This document shows, one piece after another, positions 26,019 through 34,044 of a stretch of DNA of 64,000 nt. This DNA is from Halonotius sp046719765 (GTDB taxonomy: Archaea; Halobacteriota; Halobacteria; Halobacteriales; Haloferacaceae). The notes beneath the pieces were generated by a model. The model was not told the origin of the DNA. It searched no databases and saw only the letters and a program-made list of their open reading frames with translations. The position numbers and the translations under genes were made by a program. How positions within the stretch are numbered: the first letter of the stretch is position 1; each line of letters opens with the position of its first letter. The stretch lies in contig NZ_JABEBY010000005.1 in the NCBI RefSeq assembly GCF_046719765.1, positions 117,551 to 181,550 on the forward strand. Reading direction: 5' to 3'.

Positions 26019-26924
26019 TCAATCAAAGTCGTGAATCCCTGCGGTCGTCACCTCACAGCCGTCCTCGGTGACGATCATGGTGTGTTCAGCCTGGCTGATA
26101 AGCTGGCCGTCGGCTTCCTTCAACACGGGATACCCCTTGATGATATCCGCGTTTTTCAGCGTCCGGAGGGCCATCGCCGACCGCGAACTGTCGAGCCAGC
26201 GGGCGGCAAACGGCAGGTCGTCGAAGGCCGCCAGCTCATCCATGACCTGTCGGGCGCGTCGATCCCGCACCGAGCCGTCGCCGACCTGCTCGTAGATCTC
26301 CTCGGTCGCGCCCTCGCCGACCTTCCCGCGGCCGTCGGTGGCGAACGGCTCGATGGCGATCACATCGCCGACTTCGAGTTCGACGCTACGGTCGACCGCC
26401 CGGTTCGGGATACTCGGCCCGGTGTGGGCGTCGTACCGCTCAACGCCGTGGCCAGTCAGATTGAGGATCGGCGTGTAGCCGCGGCCCTCGATGGCGTTCT
26501 CGATCGCCGCGCCGACCGTGCCAGTTTCGACACCCGGCCCGACCGCGCCGACGGCGGCTTCCAGTGCGTCCTCGGCGGCAGCGACCATGTCATCGTGGCC
26601 GGTGTAATCGACCGTCACTGCGGCGTCGGCGATGTAGCCATCGACGTGGACGCCGATATCGAGACAGACCATCTCGTCGCCGAATTCGGTCTCGTCATCG
26701 CGTGCAGGCGTCGCGTGGGAGGCCGCTTCGTCGACGGAGATGTTGACCGGGAACGCCAGCCCCGCGCCGGACTCACGGATGGCGTCTTCGGCGTACTCCG
26801 CGACTTCGAGTTGGCTAACACCGGGTTCGATCATCTCGCGGGCGTCGGTCATCGTCTCGACGAGGATTGCGCCGGCCTCGCGGTAGCTGTCGACGGCGTC
26901 GGCATCGAGTTCGCCAATGCTCAT
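26019..26924 (-). CDS. map: Methionine aminopeptidase (type II)
   Basis: Removes the initiator methionine from nascent proteins. The 301-residue archaeal type II enzyme shows the dinuclear metal ligands: Asp residues in CLDIGVHVDGYIADAAV, His in NLTGHGVERYDAHTGPSIPN, Glu in VIAIEPFAT and Glu in SQAEHTMIV. The insertion typical of type II enzymes lies in the later half (VRDRRARQVMDELAAF). ATG at 26924 (MSIGELDADAVDSY). It is divergent from icd with a 181-base gap. Confidence 0.95.
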   Translation of the reverse strand: MSIGELDADAVDSYREAGAILVETMTDAREMIEPGVSQLEVAEYAEDAIRESGAGLAFPVNISVDEAASHATPARDDETEFGDEMVCLDIGVHVDGYIADAAVTVDYTGHDDMVAAAEDALEAAVGAVGPGVETGTVGAAIENAIEGRGYTPILNLTGHGVERYDAHTGPSIPNRAVDRSVELEVGDVIAIEPFATDGRGKVGEGATEEIYEQVGDGSVRDRRARQVMDELAAFDDLPFAARWLDSSRSAMALRTLKNADIIKGYPVLKEADGQLISQAEHTMIVTEDGCEVTTAGIHDFD

Positions 26925-27073
26925 GGGTGGGTGTTGGCTGGTGGCCGCAAAGCGGTTTCGACCCGGTAGGATCTGACATCCGCAGTCGGGTTCGATTCGA
27001 AAGGCGAAACGACGGTGACGAGAATCCCGATAACTACCACAAATTCTGTGGCATACACGGAGAACGGCAGGCC

Positions 27074-27079
27074 TTTTAG
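27074..27079 (+). promoter_or_regulatory. TATA-like element for icd
   Basis: A TTTTAG run in an otherwise mixed sequence lies about 30 bases before the icd ATG at 27106. That spacing fits a haloarchaeal promoter giving a leaderless or near-leaderless mRNA. No purine-rich ribosome-binding site precedes the ATG. Confidence 0.4.
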
Positions 27080-27105
27080 TTTGGTTCCAGAATCGTTCAC
27101 CGTCT

Positions 27106-28368
27106 ATGAGCTACGACAAGATTGAGGTTCCCGAGGCCGGCGAGCAGATCACGCTCGCCGACGAGGACACCGGGGAACTGAACGTCCCAGAAACACCGAT
27201 CGTTCCGATCATTCACGGCGACGGGATCGGCTCGGATGTCGGCCCGGCCGCCCAGCAGGTACTCGACGCCGCCGCCGAGGCGACCGGCCGCTCAATCGCC
27301 TGGATGCGCGTGTACGCCGGCGGGTCGGCCCGCGAGAAATACGACGAGCACCTCCCCCAGGAGACCGTCGACGCCATCCGCGAACACCGCGTCGCCATCA
27401 AGGGGCCGCTGACGACGCCGGTCGGCGCGGGCTTTCGCTCGCTGAACGTCGCACTCCGCAAGAAGCTTGATCTCTACGCCAACGTCCGCCCGACCTATCA
27501 CCTCGACGGCGTCCCCTCGCCAGTCACAGACCCCGAGGCGATGGATATGATCACGTTCCGAGAGAACACCGAGGACGTGTATGCCGGCATCGAGTGGGAA
27601 GCCGGCACTGACGAAGTCCAAGAGGTCAAGGAGTTCGTCGAAGACGAGATGGGCTTCGACAACACGATCCACGACGGCCCGGTCGGCATCGGGTTCAAGC
27701 CGATCACGGAGTTCGGCTCGAAGCGACTGATCCGGGAGGCCATCGACTACGCGCTGGCCAACGACCGCGACTCGGTGACGCTCGTCCACAAGGGCAACAT
27801 CATGAAGTTCACCGAGGGCGCGTTCCGCGATTGGGGGTATGAGGTCGCCGAAGAGGAGTACGACGACGACGTGATCACCGAGGACGAACTCTGGGAGGAG
27901 CACGACGGCGAGGCCCCCGACGGCACCGTCGTCGTCAACGATCGCATCGCCGACAACATGCTCCAGCAGATCCTCACCCGCACCGACGAGTACGAGGTGA
28001 TCGCCACGATGAACCTCAACGGCGACTACATGTCCGACGCCGCCGGCGCGCAGATCGGTGGTCTCGGCATCGCGCCGGGCGCGAACTACGGCCACGGCCG
28101 CTGTCTCGCCGAGCCAGTCCACGGCTCCGCGCCGAAATACGAGGGCAAGGACAAGGTCAACCCGACGGCGATGATCCTCTCCGGTCGGGAGATGCTGGAT
28201 TACCTCGGCTGGGACGAGGCGGCACAGCTCGTCCGGGATGCCGTCGAGGCGACGATCAGCAGCGGGACGGTTACCTACGACCTCCACCGGCAGATCGAGG
28301 GCGGCGAGAAGGTCGCCACCAGCGAGTTCGCCGACGCTGTCGTCGAGAAGATCGACGAACTGGCCTGA
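27106..28368 (+). CDS. icd: Isocitrate dehydrogenase (NADP+ type)
   Basis: Citric-acid-cycle enzyme converting isocitrate to 2-oxoglutarate. The 420-residue protein has VPIIHGDGIGSDVGPAA, the substrate loop GFRSLNVALRKKLDLYANVRP (spanning the regulatory Ser position in bacteria), FRENTEDVYAGIEW, and the cofactor region NLNGDYMSDAAGAQIGG with VHGSAPKYEGKDKVNPTA. Length and motifs match the haloarchaeal enzyme. The following uppS gene is 77 bases away and probably has its own promoter. Confidence 0.96.
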   Translation: MSYDKIEVPEAGEQITLADEDTGELNVPETPIVPIIHGDGIGSDVGPAAQQVLDAAAEATGRSIAWMRVYAGGSAREKYDEHLPQETVDAIREHRVAIKGPLTTPVGAGFRSLNVALRKKLDLYANVRPTYHLDGVPSPVTDPEAMDMITFRENTEDVYAGIEWEAGTDEVQEVKEFVEDEMGFDNTIHDGPVGIGFKPITEFGSKRLIREAIDYALANDRDSVTLVHKGNIMKFTEGAFRDWGYEVAEEEYDDDVITEDELWEEHDGEAPDGTVVVNDRIADNMLQQILTRTDEYEVIATMNLNGDYMSDAAGAQIGGLGIAPGANYGHGRCLAEPVHGSAPKYEGKDKVNPTAMILSGREMLDYLGWDEAAQLVRDAVEATISSGTVTYDLHRQIEGGEKVATSEFADAVVEKIDELA

Positions 28369-28445
28369 TCGCCCGGTTCGACACCACTCGTGGTGTCGCT
28401 GTCGATGAAAAAAGACACATAGCTCCGGCTAATCGGTAGGGGTAG

Positions 28446-29408
28446 ATGTACGAACCGCTCGCCCGTCGCTTCCGCCGCGGCTACGAGCGACTGCTCCGCC
28501 GGGAGATCGGTGACGGCCCCGACCACGTTGCCATCATTCAGGATGGCAACCGCCGATATGCCCGCAAACAGGGCGAAGACGCCCCGGAGGGTCACCGCGA
28601 GGGGGCGAACACCTCCGAGCAGGTGCTCAACTGGTGTGAGGAGCTTGGGGTCGACGAGCTGACGCTGTATGCCTTTTCAACCGAGAACTTCGAGCGACCA
28701 CCCGCGGAACGGGAGCCGCTCTTTGATATCATCGAGGACAAGCTGTACGAACTCGCCGATAGCGACCGCGTCCACGACAACGCGGTTTGTATCCGTGCGA
28801 TCGGCGAGATCGACCGGCTGCCCGCCCGCGTCCGCGAGGCCATCGACTACGCCGAGAGCCAAACCGCGGGCTACGACGGCTTCCGGCTCAATGTCGCCTT
28901 AGCCTACGGCGGTCGAAACGAGTTGCTCCGAGCAGCCCGCGATGTTGCAACCGCCGTCGACGAGGGTGAGCTCGACACCGACGAGATCACACCCGAAACC
29001 GTCGAAAAACGGCTCTACCGCCAGCCGGTGCGAGATGTCGACCTCATCATCCGCACCGGCGGCGACGAGCGCACCTCAAACTTCCTGCCGTGGCACGCCA
29101 ACGGCAACGAGGCCGCGGTCTACTTCTGTGCGCCCTACTGGCCGGAGTTCTCAAAGGTCGACTTCCTGCGGGGGATCCGCACCTACGAATCCCGCGAGGA
29201 GTCGTGGCAGCGGACGAAGATCGACCGTGCCGTCGCGTTGGCCGGGGCGGTTGGTCGGCTCGAACTCGATGAGGCAACCGCGCTGGCGGGGCGGCTCCGG
29301 GAGACGCTGCCGCAGGCCGGTCGTCGCCGTGTCGCCGACGAACTGGAGGCCGACGAGACCGCGTTCGACCCGACAGCCGACGACACACCCCCCGAGCCGG
29401 CCGACTGA
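28446..29408 (+). CDS. uppS: Cis-prenyltransferase (polyprenyl diphosphate synthase, UppS family)
   Basis: Adds isopentenyl diphosphate in cis to make long polyprenyl diphosphates, precursors of the dolichol-type carrier for glycoprotein assembly at the membrane. The 320-residue protein retains the catalytic motif HVAIIQDGNRRYARKQ (Asp-Gly-Asn-Arg), the TLYAFSTENFERP motif and the C-terminal DLIIRTGGDERTSNFLPW with its Arg residues. The C-terminal 60 residues after TYESREESWQ are an extra acidic extension. ATG at 28446. Convergent to the degenerate paralogue at 29436. Confidence 0.93.
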   Translation: MYEPLARRFRRGYERLLRREIGDGPDHVAIIQDGNRRYARKQGEDAPEGHREGANTSEQVLNWCEELGVDELTLYAFSTENFERPPAEREPLFDIIEDKLYELADSDRVHDNAVCIRAIGEIDRLPARVREAIDYAESQTAGYDGFRLNVALAYGGRNELLRAARDVATAVDEGELDTDEITPETVEKRLYRQPVRDVDLIIRTGGDERTSNFLPWHANGNEAAVYFCAPYWPEFSKVDFLRGIRTYESREESWQRTKIDRAVALAGAVGRLELDEATALAGRLRETLPQAGRRRVADELEADETAFDPTADDTPPEPAD

Positions 29409-29435
29409 GTATCCCCTGCCGCTGTCGATCCGCAT

Positions 29436-30041
29436 TCACCGCCCGAACCGCCGCTGTCGATCCGCATACTCCAGCAGCGCGCGCAGGTAGTCCCGCTTGC
29501 GGAAATCCCGCCAGTTCACGTCGGTGAAGTAGAGTTCCGAGTAGACGGACTGCCAGATCATGAAATCCGAGAGCCGCTCGGCCCCCGTTTTGATGACGAG
29601 ATCTGGTTCATCCCGAAAGACGAGACGGTCGTCGATGTCGTCAGTGTCGATCTCCGCGGGATCAAGGTCGCCAGCGTCGACAGCTTCGGCGAGTTGGCGG
29701 ACGGTCTCGGCGAACTCGCGTTTCCCCCCGAGACCGATGCTCACCTGGATCGGCGCGTCGGCGGATTCGGTGTCGCCGGGTCGCCGAACCGCCAGCGGCA
29801 GCGGTGTTTCAAGTGCGGTTAACTCGCGGCTGAGCGTCGGGATCACCGCCTCATCGAGGACGCTCACCGAGACGGTGATGCGGTCGGCCCCGTACTCGAC
29901 GGCCCACTCGAAGAACTCGCGCAGCGTCTCGTAGGCACCCTGTTCGAGCAGGTCGCGTTCGGTGATGACGACCGCGACGTGTGCCGGCGGCGGGTTTGAC
30001 CGGCGGCGAAGCCGAACGGCAAGATAGGCCTCGTAGAGCAC
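29436..30041 (-). CDS. Degenerate UppS paralogue (cis-prenyltransferase-like, probably non-catalytic)
   Basis: A 201-residue protein of the UppS fold: AHVAVVITERDLLEQGAYETL aligns with the catalytic motif of the neighbour, but the DGNRR core is replaced by ITERD. The later motif reads DLVIKTGAERLSDFMIW instead of DLIIRTGGDERTSNFLPW, keeping part of the Arg set. The loss of the catalytic Asp suggests a regulatory or partner subunit, as Nus1/NgBR is for eukaryotic enzymes. The start is taken as GTG 30041 (VLYEAYLAVRL). It is divergent from the DUF92 gene. Confidence 0.8.
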   Translation of the reverse strand: MLYEAYLAVRLRRRSNPPPAHVAVVITERDLLEQGAYETLREFFEWAVEYGADRITVSVSVLDEAVIPTLSRELTALETPLPLAVRRPGDTESADAPIQVSIGLGGKREFAETVRQLAEAVDAGDLDPAEIDTDDIDDRLVFRDEPDLVIKTGAERLSDFMIWQSVYSELYFTDVNWRDFRKRDYLRALLEYADRQRRFGR

Positions 30042-30163
30042 TATCTGGCTCTCAGGTCGCCGACGCAAAAAATCACGGTGGCAGGAACCGGTGATGTGAG
30101 AGAGCCACACGCCGATTTCGGCGTGTCGGGAGCGTTAAGTGGCCGTCAGGGGTACCCGGTGGT

Positions 30164-31498
30164 GTGACATCACGGATTCGTCGCGCCGGCGCGTTCGCCC
30201 TCGTGGCCCTGCTGTCGCTTGGGGCCCCGCTCCTCGGCGCGGCGACAGCCGTTCCCTTCGCCGCCATCGGCGTCGCCGCGGCGGTGCTCATCGACGATGG
30301 CCCACTGTTCGAGCTGTTCGCCCGGCCGGGCGACCGCCAGGACGGGCGGCTCAACGGGCTGGCCGGCTTCGGCTTTGCGGCCGCCGGGCTTGCCCTCCTG
30401 TTGGCCCTTCCACAGGCCGCCCTCCCGGCCGAGATCTTCGTCGTCGCGCTGTTGGTGCTCGGCTTCGGTAACCTCGGCACCGAGGCCGTCCGCACCCGCA
30501 GCAGCAACCCGTTTTTCGCCGTCGCCGGCTTTGTCGCCGGCGGCGTTCCGGCGGCGATCGCCGGCCAGGCCGTGGTCGCGGTTGCGGTCAACGAGGCGAT
30601 CGCGTGGTCGGCGGTGAGCTTTCTGGCCGTCATCGGCGCGCTGATCGCGGCCCTGCTCCGGGAACTGCTGTACGAACGCGATGATCCGGTCGTGGTGCTG
30701 TCGGTCGGCCTCGCCAGCTGGTTTGTCGCCGCCCTGGTCGGCTCGGTGCCGACCACGGAGCTGATCGCCGCGGTCATCGTGACCGTCTTTCTGGGTGGGG
30801 TCTCCTACGGGCTCGGGACGGCCAACGTCTCCGGCATGTTGACCGGAATCCTGCTCGGCGTGTTGACGATCGTCCTCGGCGGCTTCGGCTGGTTTGCCGT
30901 GCTGATCGCCTTCTTTGCGATCGGCGGGCTGGCCTCGAAGTTTCGCTACGACCGGAAGGCCGCCCGCGGCGTCGCCGAGGACAACGACGGTGCCCGCGGG
31001 ATGAGCAACGTCCTTGCCAACTCGGGGGTTGCCCTGCTGGCGGTCATCGCGGCCGCCGCCGGGGAGCTGGTCGAGCCGGCAGCGATCGTTACCCTCGCCG
31101 TCCCGTTTGCCTTCGCCGGCTCGCTGGCGACCGCCCTCGGCGACACCTTATCGAGTGAGATCGGCTGTCTCTACGATCGGCCGCGGCTTATCACGACCTT
31201 CGAACGCGTCGAGCCCGGCACCGACGGCGCGGTGACGTGGCAGGGCGAACTCGCCGGGCTCGTCGGGATCGGGATCATCAGCGCGCTGTCGACAGCGACA
31301 CTTCCGCTTGGGCCGGAGGGATCGGCCACCGGCCTCGCCGCCGCGATCGTCGCCGCCGGCGGGCTCGTCGGTATCACGACCGACAGCGTGCTGGGGGCGA
31401 CGCTTGAGGGCGATCGGCTCGGCAACCAGCTGGTAAACTTCTGTGCAACGCTGGCCGGCGGCGGCGTCAGCGTCGCCCTCGCGGCCGTGCTGGTGTGA
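30164..31498 (+). CDS. DUF92 integral membrane protein (VTE6/phytyl-phosphate-kinase-like)
   Basis: A 444-residue protein with about 12 hydrophobic segments. The C-terminal half has the DUF92 core: AARGVAEDNDGARGMSNVLANSG, TALGDTLSSEIGCLYD, and WQGELAGLVGIGII. COG1836/DUF92 includes plant and cyanobacterial VTE6, a phytyl-phosphate kinase, and is related to CDP-alcohol kinases. The N-terminal half is a further membrane block. GTG at 30164 is the assumed start. TGA and the next gene's ATG share one base (31498). The position next to two cis-prenyltransferase genes suggests a polyprenyl substrate; this is inference. Confidence 0.8.
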   Translation: MTSRIRRAGAFALVALLSLGAPLLGAATAVPFAAIGVAAAVLIDDGPLFELFARPGDRQDGRLNGLAGFGFAAAGLALLLALPQAALPAEIFVVALLVLGFGNLGTEAVRTRSSNPFFAVAGFVAGGVPAAIAGQAVVAVAVNEAIAWSAVSFLAVIGALIAALLRELLYERDDPVVVLSVGLASWFVAALVGSVPTTELIAAVIVTVFLGGVSYGLGTANVSGMLTGILLGVLTIVLGGFGWFAVLIAFFAIGGLASKFRYDRKAARGVAEDNDGARGMSNVLANSGVALLAVIAAAAGELVEPAAIVTLAVPFAFAGSLATALGDTLSSEIGCLYDRPRLITTFERVEPGTDGAVTWQGELAGLVGIGIISALSTATLPLGPEGSATGLAAAIVAAGGLVGITTDSVLGATLEGDRLGNQLVNFCATLAGGGVSVALAAVLV

Positions 31499-31971
31499 TG
31501 CGATCGACGATCCGCCACGGGAGGGCTGCCGATGCGGCGAAGATTCGTACGCTGCAAGCAGAGCTCACCGAGCCTGCACCGACGCTGTTGAACGCAGCAC
31601 TCACAGAAGTTGACACCGCGGCCGCCACAGCAGCCGACGACACGTCACCAGGGATCAGCGGGACGTTCAGGCTGTTAGTCTCGGTCAACGACACTGATCT
31701 GCCCGTTGGCTATCTCCTCGCAGTAACAGGCGAACCAACGCATATTGCTGAACTCGTTGTCGACCCACAGTATCGTCGAAATGGGCGCGCTCGGGCACTA
31801 CTTCAGGTGCTGATTGAACAATGCAGTCATCCGATAACCGTCCACGTCGCCGTCGACAACACGGCAGCACGATCGCTCTATGAAGCAGTCGGGTTTCAGA
31901 GACAGACGCGAAGCGATGATCGATTCGAAGATGCCGCCGGGCTGACGCTGCGGTACCCAGCCCAGAATTAG
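31498..31971 (+). CDS. GNAT-family N-acetyltransferase
   Basis: A 157-residue GCN5-type acyltransferase. The acetyl-CoA-binding motif is in AELVVDPQYRRNGRARALLQ and the C-terminal VAVDNTAARSLYEAVGFQRQ is typical of RimI-like members. Substrate unknown. It overlaps the DUF92 stop by one base, so it is probably co-transcribed. Its TAG overlaps the convergent dnaG stop by four bases (31968-31971). Confidence 0.85.
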   Translation: MRSTIRHGRAADAAKIRTLQAELTEPAPTLLNAALTEVDTAAATAADDTSPGISGTFRLLVSVNDTDLPVGYLLAVTGEPTHIAELVVDPQYRRNGRARALLQVLIEQCSHPITVHVAVDNTAARSLYEAVGFQRQTRSDDRFEDAAGLTLRYPAQN

Positions 31972-33593
31972 GCTTCCAGTTCCGGCTCTGGTGGCTGCAG
32001 TTCAGCGGCCGTTACCACCCGCGTCCCAGCCGGCTTTTTCACGAATTCGCCGGTGCTGGCGGCGACAACGTGATCCAGACCGTGTTGGGCAGCAACATCG
32101 AGGAGTCGCTGGCTGCATTCGCCGTCGACGACCAGCGCGTATGGGTCGTCAGCGGTCTCGATCGCTTCGATGAGTCCCGCTGGCTCGGTCTCGGCGAGGA
32201 TCCCAAACGCGGCGTCGAGGAGCCGGGCGGTGCCAGTCTCCGCGTCGATAACCGCCTCAACGTGGCTGCGTAGAGTCAACGGCTCGGCGTCGTCATCGGC
32301 GTTGGTGGCGTCGTCAGATTCGTCGGCGTCGTCAGTCGAAGACTCGTCGACAGCCGAATCGATGTCAGCGGCCGCGTCGTCGCCGGCCGGCGACGCAGAT
32401 GTCGTGGTGGAGCCAGCGTCGGCCGGGGAGTCAGATAGCGGATCCGGTGTGGCAGCCACGTCGTCGGAACTGCTCGCCGCCGCAGCGGGATCGGCCGTTG
32501 CGGCGTCAGCATCGGCCATGGCCGCGTCGTCGACGGCCGCAGCAGCGTCGACTGTGGCGGCTTCATCAGTCGCGTGAGACTCAGCGTCCGCAGCGGTGAC
32601 GCCGGCGGACGCCCCAGCAGGAGGCTGGTCGGACGGCGGCGATGGCGACGCCGCGGGGGAACTCGTCGGAACAACCTCAACCTCGGTGTCGTCATCGTCG
32701 TCCGGTGGGAGGTGGTCGTCGGCCGAGCGGGGTCGGTCGTCGTCGGTTTTGTCGATGATGTCGGCGATCGCCTCCCGGACGTTTGGCGCGCCGCGAAGCC
32801 GGTCGGCGATGACCTTCTGTCGGAGCCGGTTGATAACATCCGAGCGGGACAGATCCTCGACCGACCGATCGGGCGGCGCGAAGGCGACGAAGTCGACATC
32901 GCCGACCTGCAGCAGCTCCCGGAGGATGAGCTCGCCGCCGCGGTCGCCGTCGACGAAGACGGTCGTCGTCCGCTCGGCGGTGAGATCGGCGACGGCGTCG
33001 GGCACATCGGTGCCCTCGACGGCGATGGCGTTTTTGATCCCGTAGGCCAGCAGCTGGCGCACGTCGGCCCGGCCCTCGACGACGATCACCGCATCGGAGC
33101 TCTCGACCTTCGGGCCGGCGGGCAGCCCCTTGTAGTCGACGACATCGGCGACGCGGGCGGAATCCCGCACGTCGTCGACGAGATCAGCCCCGGAGACACC
33201 GGTCTCGTCGAAGGCCGTCGCCAACAGCTCCTTGGCGCGGTCGACGATCTCCCGGCGTTTGGCCGCCCGGATGTCCTCGATGGCGGTGACCTCGATGTCG
33301 GCCCGGCAGGGGCCGACGCGGTTGATCGTTTCCAGTGAGGCCGCAAGGATCGCGGTTTCGGCCTTGCCGAGGCTGGTGGCGATCGTTAGCTCGCCAAAGG
33401 ATTGGCCGTTTTCCGAGGAGATCTCAACGTCGATCCGGCCGACCTTCGAGGACTCCTGGAGGTCGCGGAGATCCAACTCATCGCCCAGCAGTCCCTCGGT
33501 TTGACCGAAGACCGCGCCGACAACATCGCTCCGCTCGACGATGCCGTTGGCGGCGATCCGGGCGTGAATCAGATACTTGGTTGTGTCATCCAT
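31968..33593 (-). CDS. dnaG: Archaeal DnaG (TOPRIM primase-like, exosome-associated)
   Basis: A 541-residue protein: N-terminal archaeal DnaG domain from MDDTTKYLIHARIAANG, then the TOPRIM domain with VIVVEGRADVRQLLAYG (catalytic Glu) and TVFVDGDRGGELILREL (Asp-x-Asp). A long Ala/Asp/Thr-rich linker (about residues 310-440) separates it from a C-terminal domain ending QPPEPELEA. Archaeal DnaG can prime in vitro but is mainly known as a subunit of the RNA exosome. ATG 33593 is the family start although the frame stays open further upstream. Confidence 0.93.
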   Translation of the reverse strand: MDDTTKYLIHARIAANGIVERSDVVGAVFGQTEGLLGDELDLRDLQESSKVGRIDVEISSENGQSFGELTIATSLGKAETAILAASLETINRVGPCRADIEVTAIEDIRAAKRREIVDRAKELLATAFDETGVSGADLVDDVRDSARVADVVDYKGLPAGPKVESSDAVIVVEGRADVRQLLAYGIKNAIAVEGTDVPDAVADLTAERTTTVFVDGDRGGELILRELLQVGDVDFVAFAPPDRSVEDLSRSDVINRLRQKVIADRLRGAPNVREAIADIIDKTDDDRPRSADDHLPPDDDDDTEVEVVPTSSPAASPSPPSDQPPAGASAGVTAADAESHATDEAATVDAAAAVDDAAMADADAATADPAAAASSSDDVAATPDPLSDSPADAGSTTTSASPAGDDAAADIDSAVDESSTDDADESDDATNADDDAEPLTLRSHVEAVIDAETGTARLLDAAFGILAETEPAGLIEAIETADDPYALVVDGECSQRLLDVAAQHGLDHVVAASTGEFVKKPAGTRVVTAAELQPPEPELEA

Positions 33594-33819
33594 GGGAACA
33601 CTCCAGCGACGACCGTGATCGGCGTGGTGCCGCTGATACCATATATAAACGCTACGATCTGAAATACCTGTCGTCACCGCTGGCCGCACCGACAGCCGAC
33701 AGGAGCCCTTCTGGTGGGGGACTCACTCGCCTGCTGCCGCGCTGAATTGAAGAAAATATGTCTTCAAACAGCAACTCTGCGTAGAAGTAGTAATCTTTAG
33801 GAAGGTCTGGAGCATACTA

Positions 33820-34044
33820 ATGGTACGAATGAACCCGTCGATGCGCGCTGTCGGCTGGCTGCTCGCGTTTGCTGTCGTCGTCGCCGGCGCGGTGCCGTGG
33901 TTTCTCTGGGGGAACAGCCAACTGATCGGTGGCCTCCCGCTGTGGCTGTGGTGGCATATCGGCTGGATGATCGTCGCCACCGCCGTCTTTGCGGCCTTCA
34001 CCCGCCATGGCTGGGATCGGTATCTGGGAGGTATCGATGCCTAA
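33820..34044 (+). CDS. DUF3311 small membrane protein
   Basis: A 74-residue protein with two hydrophobic segments, VGWLLAFAVVVAGAVPWFLW and WHIGWMIVATAVFAAFTRHG. DUF3311 proteins are consistently encoded just before sodium:solute symporters of the SSS family, as here, and probably assist the transporter. ATG at 33820, with a second in-frame ATG three codons later. The stop overlaps the symporter start by 8 bases. Confidence 0.82.
   Translation: MVRMNPSMRAVGWLLAFAVVVAGAVPWFLWGNSQLIGGLPLWLWWHIGWMIVATAVFAAFTRHGWDRYLGGIDA
34027..34031 (+). promoter_or_regulatory. Shine-Dalgarno sequence for the symporter gene
   Basis: GGAGG lies five bases before the ATG at 34037, inside the end of the DUF3311 gene. 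Most starts in this window lack such a motif. It fixes this internal operon start and indicates ribosome binding within the bicistron. Confidence 0.7.

Noticed and set aside
32276..33007. Alternative minus-strand frame over dnaG
   Set aside because: Frame-shifted reading of the dnaG gene; the dnaG frame holds the TOPRIM motifs.
33594..33819. Extension of dnaG upstream of 33593
   Set aside because: The open frame continues, but archaeal DnaG begins at MDDTTKYLIH; the extra part has no homology-like sequence.
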